64,000 bases of DNA from the NCBI RefSeq assembly GCF_030296615.1, contig NZ_AP027732.1, positions 2,170,001 through 2,234,000 of the forward strand. The letters are read 5' to 3'. This stretch comes from Frondihabitans sucicola. Lineage in GTDB: Bacteria > Actinomycetota > Actinomycetes > Actinomycetales > Microbacteriaceae. This document shows positions 57,626-64,000 of this stretch, one piece after another. Under the pieces are notes generated by a model. That model did not search any database, had not been told where the DNA came from, and saw only the letters and a program-made list of their open reading frames with translations. The position numbers and the translations under genes are program-made. Numbering within the stretch: position 1 is the first letter of the stretch; each line of letters opens with the position of its first letter.

Positions 57626-58393
57626 GTGCCAGAAGATGCCTCGAAGCCCCTGCCCACCGACAACAAGACGCCGCAGTTCCGCAGCGACGTCACCGTTGAG
57701 CTCGTCCGCTCCAGCGCTCACGACTCCGACGTCCTGTTCGCTGCCCGCGTGTCGACGATGGGCGAGCAGACCCTCGAGGGCGCTCAAGCCTCCGCCGAGA
57801 GCGAGGGGGCCACAAAGGGCGCCGGCCTCATCAACTACCTCATGCGCGACCGTCACGGTTCCCCGTTCGAGCACAACTCGATGACCTTCTACGTGCAGGC
57901 CCCGATCTTCGTGTTCCGCGAGTTCATGCGACACCGCATGGCCTCCTACAACGAAGAGAGCGGTCGTTACCGCGAGCTCAACCCCGTCTTCTACGTTCCC
58001 GGCAAGGAGCGCAACCTCGTTCAGGTGGGCAAGCCGGGGGCGTACGACTTCGTGCCCGGCACCGCTGAGCAGTTCGAGCTCGTCGACACGGCCACGCGCG
58101 AGGCGTCGACGCAGGCCTTCGAGGCGTATCAGACGATGCTCGAGGCCGGTGTGGCCCGCGAGGTCGCCCGTATCGTCCTCCCCCTCAACATCTACTCGTC
58201 GATGTACGTCACCGTGAACGCCCGCTCGCTGATGAACTTCCTCAGCCTCCGCACGAAGCGCGAGGGCACGCACTTCCCGTCGTTCCCACAGCGCGAGATC
58301 GAGATGTGCGCCGAGAAGATGGAAGACATCTGGGCCGAGCTCATGCCGCTCACCTACTCCGCCTTCGGCAAGAACGGTCGCGTTGCCCCGTAA
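57626..58393 (+). CDS. thyX: Flavin-dependent thymidylate synthase
   Basis: A 255-residue FAD-dependent thymidylate synthase making dTMP from dUMP with methylene-tetrahydrofolate and NADPH. The ThyX motif RHRx7S is present as RHRMASYNEES near residue 101, with SPFEHNSMTFYV before it and SMYVTVNARSLMNFLSLR after. An ATG at 57596 would add 10 residues. The dapB-thyX-dapA order is usual in Micrococcales. Confidence 0.95.
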   Translation: MPEDASKPLPTDNKTPQFRSDVTVELVRSSAHDSDVLFAARVSTMGEQTLEGAQASAESEGATKGAGLINYLMRDRHGSPFEHNSMTFYVQAPIFVFREFMRHRMASYNEESGRYRELNPVFYVPGKERNLVQVGKPGAYDFVPGTAEQFELVDTATREASTQAFEAYQTMLEAGVAREVARIVLPLNIYSSMYVTVNARSLMNFLSLRTKREGTHFPSFPQREIEMCAEKMEDIWAELMPLTYSAFGKNGRVAP

Positions 58394-58432
58394 CGGCGAG
58401 AGCCACTGGTGTGGGGGCGTAGCTCCTGCCGA

Positions 58433-58438
58433 TACTCT
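58433..58438 (+). promoter_or_regulatory. -10 box TACTCT before dapA
   Basis: TACTCT is 6 nt before the GTG at 58445; leaderless start likely. Confidence 0.5.
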
Positions 58439-58444
58439 GTAGGG

Positions 58445-59422
58445 GTGTCGAACATCGCAAACCCCTTCGGGCAGGTCCTCGTCGCTCTCGTCACCCCTTT
58501 CACCGCAGACGGTGAAGTCGACTGGCCGGGCGTCGAGAAGCACATCGACGACTGCATCACCGCGGGTGCCGACGGCATCGTGGTCACCGGCACCACCGGC
58601 GAGACCTCGACGCTGACCGACCCCGAGAAGCTGAAGCTCGTCGAGGTCGGCAAGTCCGTCGCGGCCGGCCGCGCGAAGATCATCACCGGTGGCGGCTCGA
58701 ACGAGACCGCTCACGCCATCCAGCTCTACAAGGCCAGCGAGAAGGCCGGGGCCGACGGCGTCATGATCGTCACTCCCTACTACAACAAGCCCACGCAAGC
58801 GGGCGTCCTCACGCACTTCCGCATGATCGCCGACGCGACCGACCTGCCCGTGCTGCTGTACGACATTCCCGGCCGCACCGGCATCCCGATCACGTACGAG
58901 ACGATCCTGCGCGCCGCGAAGCACCCGAACATCGTCGGCGTGAAAGACGCCAAGGGCGACTTCGCCGAGGTCAGCCGGGTGCTCAACCAGACCGACCTCC
59001 TCTACTTCTCCGGCGACGACACGAACGTGCTGCCGCACCTGGCGATCGGGGCCACCGGTCTGATCGGCGTCACCGCGAACATCGCGGCAGCGCCGTATCG
59101 CACCATCGTCGACGCGGTCAACGCCGGCGACCTCCACACCGCGACGGCTGCCCACAAGCAGCTCGAACCCCTGGTCCGCGCCGTGATGACGCACGTTCCG
59201 GGGACCGTGGCGGCGAAGTACATCCTGCACGGCCTCGGCCGGATCTCGAGCCCCAGGGTTCGCCTGCCGCTCGTCGGTCCCGAAGACACCGAGGCCGCCC
59301 TCATCGAAGACGAGCTGTCGCACGTCGGGGAGATCCCCGGCGTCGACTTCTCGAAGTTCCGCCCCGACCGCAACGCGGCCGCCGGCGGAGCGCTGCCCAA
59401 GGTTCACGGCACCACGCGCTAG
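58445..59422 (+). CDS. dapA: 4-hydroxy-tetrahydrodipicolinate synthase
   Basis: A complete 325-residue TIM-barrel aldolase condensing pyruvate and aspartate semialdehyde, the first committed step of lysine/diaminopimelate synthesis. Visible: GTTGETSTLT, the YYNKPTQ and LLYDIPGRTG regions, and the Schiff-base lysine in VGVKDAKGDF near residue 167. The GTG start has no room for a ribosome site. RNase J follows after 77 nt. Confidence 0.95.
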   Translation: MSNIANPFGQVLVALVTPFTADGEVDWPGVEKHIDDCITAGADGIVVTGTTGETSTLTDPEKLKLVEVGKSVAAGRAKIITGGGSNETAHAIQLYKASEKAGADGVMIVTPYYNKPTQAGVLTHFRMIADATDLPVLLYDIPGRTGIPITYETILRAAKHPNIVGVKDAKGDFAEVSRVLNQTDLLYFSGDDTNVLPHLAIGATGLIGVTANIAAAPYRTIVDAVNAGDLHTATAAHKQLEPLVRAVMTHVPGTVAAKYILHGLGRISSPRVRLPLVGPEDTEAALIEDELSHVGEIPGVDFSKFRPDRNAAAGGALPKVHGTTR

Positions 59423-59499
59423 TCGCGTCGGCCGACCGGCCAGGGCACCCCGACCTACACCGGAGGTTCACGACCTCGCACCAGAACACCAAGGAACAG

Positions 59500-61175
59500 A
59501 TGCCCACGACAATCCAGACTCCCCGCGCCCTCGAAAAGGGCACCCTGCGGATCATCCCGATCGGCGGCCTCGGCGAGATCGGCCGCAACATGACCGTCTA
59601 CGAGCTCGACGGCAAGCTCCTCATCGTCGACGCCGGCGTCCTCTTCCCCGAAGAGCACCAGCCGGGCGTCGACCTGATCCTGCCCGACTTCTCGCCGATC
59701 AAAGACCGACTCGACGACGTCCTCGGCGTCGTCCTCACGCACGGTCACGAAGACCACATCGGCGCGGTGCCCTACCTGCTGCGCCTCCGCAAAGACATCC
59801 CGCTGATCGGCTCGACCCTCACACTGGCGCTGGTCGAGGCGAAGCTGAAAGAGCACCGGATCCAGCCCTACTCGCTGGCCGTCAAAGAGGGCCGGATCGA
59901 GAAGCTCGGCCCGTTCGAGCTCGAATTCGTCGCCGTCAACCACTCCATCCCCGACGCGCTCGCCGTGGCGATCCGCACCTCCGCGGGCCTCGTCCTCCAC
60001 ACCGGCGACTTCAAGATGGACCAGTTGCCGCTCGACGACCGAATCACCGACCTTCGCGCGTTCGCCCGCCTCGGTGAAGAGGGCGTCGATCTCTTCCTGC
60101 CCGACTCGACGAACGCCGACGTGCCGGGCTTCACTGCCCTCGAGCGCGACATCGGGCCGGTCCTCGACGACATCATCGCCCGGGCCCCCGCCGCGTCGTC
60201 GTCGCGAGCTTCTCCAGCCACGTCCACCGCGTGCAGCAGGTGCTCGACGCCGCGCACGCCAACGGCCGCCGCGTCGCCTTCATGGGCCGCTCGATGATCC
60301 GCAACATGACCATCGCCGCCGACCTCGGCTACCTCAAGGTGCCCGAGAACGTCCTCATCGACTCGAAGAAGGCCAAAGACCTCCCCGACGACCGGATCGT
60401 CTACATGTCGACCGGGTCGCAGGGCGAGCCGATGGCCGTCCTCGCCCGCATGGCCAACCTCGAACACCAGATCGAGATCGGCGAGGGCGACACCGTCATC
60501 CTCGCGTCGAGCCTCATCCCCGGCAACGAGAACGCCGTCTACCGCGTCATCGACGGGCTGACGAAGCTCGGCGCCCACGTGGTGCACAAGGGCAACGCGA
60601 AGGTGCACGTCTCGGGCCACGCGTCCGCCGGCGAACTGCTCTACTGCTACAACATCCTCCGCCCGAAGAACGTCCTCCCCGTCCACGGCGAGCACCGTCA
60701 CCTCTACGCCAACGCGGCGCTGGCCGTCCGCACCGGCGTGCCGCAGAAGAACACGATCCTGGGGCAGGACGGCATCGTCGTCGACCTCAGAGGCGGAGTC
60801 GCGACGGTCGTCGGCCAGCTCGACCTCAGCTACGTCTACGTCGACGGCTCCACGGTGGGCGAGATCACCGACGCCGACCTCAAAGACCGCCGGGTGCTCG
60901 CCGAGGAGGGCTTCATCAGCGTCTTCCTGGCGATCGACCCCTCGACCGGTCGCGTCGTGGTCGGCCCCGAGATCCAGTCGCGCGGTTTCGCCGAAGACGA
61001 GTCCGTCTTCGACGACGTCCGCCCGAAGATCCTCGCGGCCCTCACGGAGGCCGCCGAGAACGGGACGCGCGACACGCACGCGTTCAGCCAGGTCGTCCGC
61101 CGCACGGTCGGTCGCTGGGTGAACAGTCAGCACCGTCGTCGCCCGATGATCGTCCCGGTCGTCATCAGCGCTTAG
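59500..61175 (+). CDS. rnj: Ribonuclease J, frameshifted in this sequence
   Basis: A metallo-beta-lactamase/beta-CASP ribonuclease with endo- and 5'-3' exonuclease activity in RNA maturation. The metal motif HGHEDHIGA is near residue 81; the beta-CASP part has VYMSTGSQGEPMAVL and VHVSGHAS. The C-terminal domain begins around 60770. The frame breaks in the C run 60185-60189; one more C restores IIARAPRRVVVASFSSHVHR and about 559 residues. AAGGA lies before the ATG. The dapA-rnj-ftsK order is typical for the order. Confidence 0.93.
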
Positions 61176-61180
61176 CGGTT

Positions 61181-61256
61181 CTCACCAAACCCTCGCCTCG
61201 GGTGAGTCGCTCTGGTCTGTGGACGAGAGCGGTGCCCGAGAGCGAGGGTTTTGGTG
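61181..61256. repeat. Palindromic element, different family, after RNase J
   Basis: TCACCAAACCCTCGC at 61181 pairs with GCGAGGGTTTTGGTGA ending at 61256 (one A/T step longer), and CTCGGG/CCCGAG extends the stem inward. Total 76 bp, close to the 79-81 bp of the two GAAATCGAAGGGGATT elements, but with other arm sequence. It probably ends the RNase J transcript or is another REP-like element. Confidence 0.65.
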
Positions 61257-61272
61257 ATTTTCCGGGGAAGTC

Positions 61273-61308
61273 GTGTGACTCGTGTGGCTCGTGTGACTCG
61301 TGACACGC
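61273..61308. promoter_or_regulatory. 9-bp direct repeats (GTGTGACTC type) upstream of ftsK
   Basis: Plus-strand units GTGTGACTC, GTGTGGCTC and GTGTGACTC at 61273, 61282 and 61291, then a degenerate GTGACACGC. On the opposite strand they read GAGTCACAC, matching the repeats before the wall hydrolase. They lie about 47-82 bp before the ftsK start. Confidence 0.6.
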
Positions 61309-61342
61309 GCTCGTCTAGGAGGCGGCTGACGGTGGCGGGCTG

Positions 61343-61348
61343 TAGCTT
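61343..61348 (+). promoter_or_regulatory. -10 box TAGCTT before ftsK
   Basis: TAGCTT is 6 nt before the ATG at 61355. Confidence 0.45.
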
Positions 61349-61354
61349 TGCCGC

Positions 61355-64000
61355 ATGGCTACGAGCACGAAACCGTCGCCGCGCCCTCGCGCGGCCTCGA
61401 AGACCCCCGCGTCGGCGAAGGCTCCTGCGCGCGGTTCGTCGCGCTCCGGGGCCGCTCCGACCAAGCGACTGCCCGCCTCGAAAGCACCGGTTCCGGTCGC
61501 CGAGGGGCCGGGTCTCGGCACGCGCGCGTGGCTCGGGCTGGCGCACATGGTCGGTGCCGGGTTCCGGGTCCTGGGGCGCGAGTCCCTCGATCCTGCCGAG
61601 CGTCGCGACGGTGTCCCGTTCTTCCTCGTGCTGCTGGCCATCGCCGGCGCCGTCGTCGAATGGCTGAACCCGGCCGACCCGATCGCCCTGGCCCTCGACC
61701 ACTACACGTTCGGCGGGCTGTTCGGCCGCGTGGCCTACGCTCTGCCGGTCATCATGGTCGTGTTCGCCGGGTGGCTGTTCCGGCATCCGTCGTCCGTCCA
61801 CGACAACACGCGCATCGGCATCGGGCTGGGCCTGATGGTCGTGTCGATCAGCGGCCTCTGCCACATCTACGGCGGTCGCCCGGTCGCCGCCGACGGGATG
61901 GTCGGCCTCGCGGCCGGTGGCGGCATCCTCGGCTGGGTCGTGGCCTCGTGGATGGTCAATCTGCTCACCGCGTGGGTCGCCGTCCCGATCGTCTGCATCG
62001 TGCTCGCCCTGTCGATCCTGATCATCACCAAGACGCCGCCCAATCACATCGGGCGGCGCGTCCACGAGCTCTACGCCTACCTCTTCGGCGCTCCCGGGCC
62101 GGAGGAGCTCGCCGAGACGCCTCGAGACAAGACCACTCGGGTGCTCCCCGCCGACGACGAGGCGGAGGCCGACGACGACGGCGACTCGCTTCCCTGGTGG
62201 CGCCGCAACAAGAGCGGGCGCGAAGAAGACCCCTACGACTCGCCCGTCGTCGCCGAGACGGCGCAGACGGAAGCCCTCGCGTCGTCGCGCAAGCGCCGCG
62301 GGCGCAAGAACGAGGTCGCCTCGTTCACCGACATCATCGAGGGCCAGACCGACACCGACTCGGCCGCGGCCGCCACGGGCGAGACCGACCTGCTCAGCGA
62401 TCTCGGCTTCGCCGAAGAGGCCGTCCGTCACCTGTCGCCGGCCGACGACTCGCCCACGACCGTGATTCCCTCGGACGGCGTCCCGTCCGCAGGCCTCGCA
62501 CCCGCCGCTCCGGTCGTGCCCGCTGCGGCCCTCGGGCCCTCCGACGCCGCGGCCGACTTCTTCGAGCCCGACGAGGCCGAAGCCCTGCCGCGCTTCGATC
62601 TCGACGAGGCCGACGCAGACGCCGAGCCCTACCGGCTGCCGGCCGTCTCGACCCTGAGCGTCGGCGATCCGGCCAAGACCCGGTCCGAGGCCAACGACAC
62701 CATCGTCGCGGCGATCACCGAGGTGCTCACCCAGTTCAACGTCGATGCCCGCGTGATCGGTTTCAGCCGTGGCCCGACGGTCACGCGCTACGAGATCGAG
62801 CTCGGCCCGGGCGTCAAGGTCGAGAAGGTCACGGCTCTGTCGAAGAACCTCTCGTACGCCGTCGCGTCGAACGAGGTCCGCATCCTCTCGCCGATCCCCG
62901 GCAAGAGCGCCATCGGCGTCGAGATCCCGAACACCGATCGCGAGATCGTCTCCCTCGGCGACGTCCTGCGCTCCTCGGCGGCGACGAAGAGCACGCACCC
63001 GATGACCATCGGCGTCGGCAAAGACGTCGAGGGCGGGTACGTCGTGGCGAACCTCGCCAAGATGCCTCACCTCCTGGTCGCCGGGTCGACCGGGTCCGGC
63101 AAGTCGATCTTCATCAACACCCTGATCACCTCGCTCCTGATGCGCGCCAAGCCCAGCGACGTGCGCATGGTGCTCATCGACCCGAAGCGCGTCGAGCTCT
63201 CCATCTACTCGGGCATCCCGCATCTCATCACGCCGATCATCACGAACGCCAAGAAGGCCGCCGAGGCGCTCCAGTGGGTCGTGAAAGAGATGGACATGCG
63301 GTACGACGACCTCGCGTCGTTCGGCTTCCGTCACATCGACGACTTCAACCGCGCCGTCGTGAACAACGAGATCGTCCTGCCGCAGGGCAGTGAGCGGTCG
63401 CTCAAGCCGTACCCGTATCTCCTGGTCGTCGTCGACGAGCTCGCCGACCTCATGATGGTGGCCCCGCGCGACGTCGAAGACTCGATCGTCCGGATCACGC
63501 AGCTGGCGCGCGCCTCGGGCATCCACCTCGTGCTCGCAACGCAGCGGCCCTCGGTCGACGTGGTCACCGGTCTGATCAAGGCCAACGTGCCGTCGAGGCT
63601 CGCGTTCGCCGTCGCCAGCGTCACCGACTCCCGCGTCATCCTCGACCAGCCGGGGGCCGATAAGCTCATCGGACAGGGCGACGGGCTCTTCCTGCCGATG
63701 GGCGCGTCCAAGGCCATGCGGGTCCAGGGCGCTTGGGTGCAAGAGAGCGAGATCAACGACGTGGTCGCCCACGTCACCCGTCAGGCTCGTCCCGACTACC
63801 GCGCCGACGTGGCCCAGGTCGTCGAGAAGAAAGAGATCGACGGCGACATCGGCGACGACCTCGAGCTGCTCCTCGCCGCCGCCGAGCTCGTCGTGTCGAC
63901 GCAGTTCGGGTCGACCTCGATGCTCCAGCGCAAACTCCGGGTCGGCTTCGCCAAGGCCGGCCGTCTGATGGACCTCATGGAGTCACGCGACATCGTCGGC
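61355..64000 (+). CDS. ftsK: DNA translocase FtsK/SpoIIIE (C-terminal end outside window)
   Basis: A septal DNA pump that clears chromosome ends from the closing division site. The frame is open from 61355 to the window end (882 residues visible) without interruption. A Lys/Ala/Pro-rich N-terminus is followed by four to five membrane helices (about residues 85-225), an acidic linker, then the motor: [13 protein letters not shown], Walker [11 protein letters not shown] near residue 576, DPKRVELS, Walker [13 protein letters not shown] near 690, and [13 protein letters not shown]. The gamma domain is only partly in the window. The ATG start follows a TAGCTT box and 9-bp repeats. Confidence 0.95.
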   Translation, partial: MATSTKPSPRPRAASKTPASAKAPARGSSRSGAAPTKRLPASKAPVPVAEGPGLGTRAWLGLAHMVGAGFRVLGRESLDPAERRDGVPFFLVLLAIAGAVVEWLNPADPIALALDHYTFGGLFGRVAYALPVIMVVFAGWLFRHPSSVHDNTRIGIGLGLMVVSISGLCHIYGGRPVAADGMVGLAAGGGILGWVVASWMVNLLTAWVAVPIVCIVLALSILIITKTPPNHIGRRVHELYAYLFGAPGPEELAETPRDKTTRVLPADDEAEADDDGDSLPWWRRNKSGREEDPYDSPVVAETAQTEALASSRKRRGRKNEVASFTDIIEGQTDTDSAAAATGETDLLSDLGFAEEAVRHLSPADDSPTTVIPSDGVPSAGLAPAAPVVPAAALGPSDAAADFFEPDEAEALPRFDLDEADADAEPYRLPAVSTLSVGDPAKTRSEANDTIVAAITEVLTQFNVDARVIGFSRGPTVTRYEIELGPGVKVEKVTALSKNLSYAVASNEVRILSPIPGKSAIGVEIPNTDREIVSLGDVLRSSAATKSTHPMTIGVGKDVEGGYVVANLAKMPHLLVAGSTGSGKSIFINTLITSLLMRAKPSDVRMVLIDPKRVELSIYSGIPHLITPIITNAKKAAEALQWVVKEMDMRYDDLASFGFRHIDDFNRAVVNNEIVLPQGSERSLKPYPYLLVVVDELADLMMVAPRDVEDSIVRITQLARASGIHLVLATQRPSVDVVTGLIKANVPSRLAFAVASVTDSRVILDQPGADKLIGQGDGLFLPMGASKAMRVQGAWVQESEINDVVAHVTRQARPDYRADVAQVVEKKEIDGDIGDDLELLLAAAELVVSTQFGSTSMLQRKLRVGFAKAGRLMDLMESRDIVG

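Noticed and set aside
61172..63772. 866-codon open frame antisense to ftsK
   Set aside because: It is the GC-rich complement of an intact FtsK gene, has low-complexity Arg/Asp/Gly composition and no domain.

Overview
The window is about 70% GC and reads as chromosomal DNA of a high-GC Gram-positive bacterium (Actinomycetota), most likely Micrococcales/Microbacteriaceae. Evidence: a CGYC mycoredoxin-like protein, a maltokinase-like protein, a HelD-type helicase, GTG starts, many apparently leaderless genes (TANNNT about 6-8 nt before the start codon), and the order rpsO - pnp - M16 peptidase - dapB - thyX - dapA - RNase J - ftsK. The genus cannot be fixed from the sequence. I see no tRNA, rRNA, CRISPR array, transposase, integrase, phage gene or biosynthetic cluster.

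Layout. 1-10 kb: mycoredoxin, pyruvate oxidase/dehydrogenase, maltokinase-like protein, CYTH-CHAD protein, oligopeptidase B, small unknowns, Nudix hydrolase. 10-20 kb: two membrane proteins including a Na+/H+ antiporter, carboxylesterase, PiT phosphate transporter with a small partner protein, anchored unknown, diacylglycerol kinase-like protein, secreted lysozyme-like protein. 20-30 kb: PadR/ABC/FtsX-type operon, phosphotransferase, duplicated lectin-like surface protein, acetyltransferase, aspartase, YihY protein. 30-43 kb: PrsW, MFS exporter, FKBP plus aldo-keto reductase, secreted PAP2 phosphatase, HelD, NTF2-like protein, GH6 cellulase, apt, M50-like protein, NERD protein, VanZ-like protein. 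43-64 kb: the rpsO-to-ftsK backbone, interrupted by a transporter/acyl-CoA ligase/wall hydrolase block after rpsO and by an aldo-keto reductase/TetR pair after pnp.

The most important caveat is quality. About sixteen genes carry a single-base frameshift, nearly all repaired by adding one base to a C or G run. They include RNase J, PiT, aspartase and oligopeptidase B. This looks like systematic homopolymer under-calling, not gene decay. Such genes are annotated over their full span and the site is given. The NERD gene is different: it also lacks about 30 codons.

I found no obviously new multi-gene system. The signals that ordinary annotation does not explain are mostly non-coding: a 9-bp direct repeat shared by the upstream regions of a wall hydrolase gene and ftsK; roughly 80-bp palindromic elements at gene ends; a cluster of four palindromes before a 101-aa membrane protein; an over-represented octamer GCAGGATC; and tandem repeats upstream of padR and pnp.
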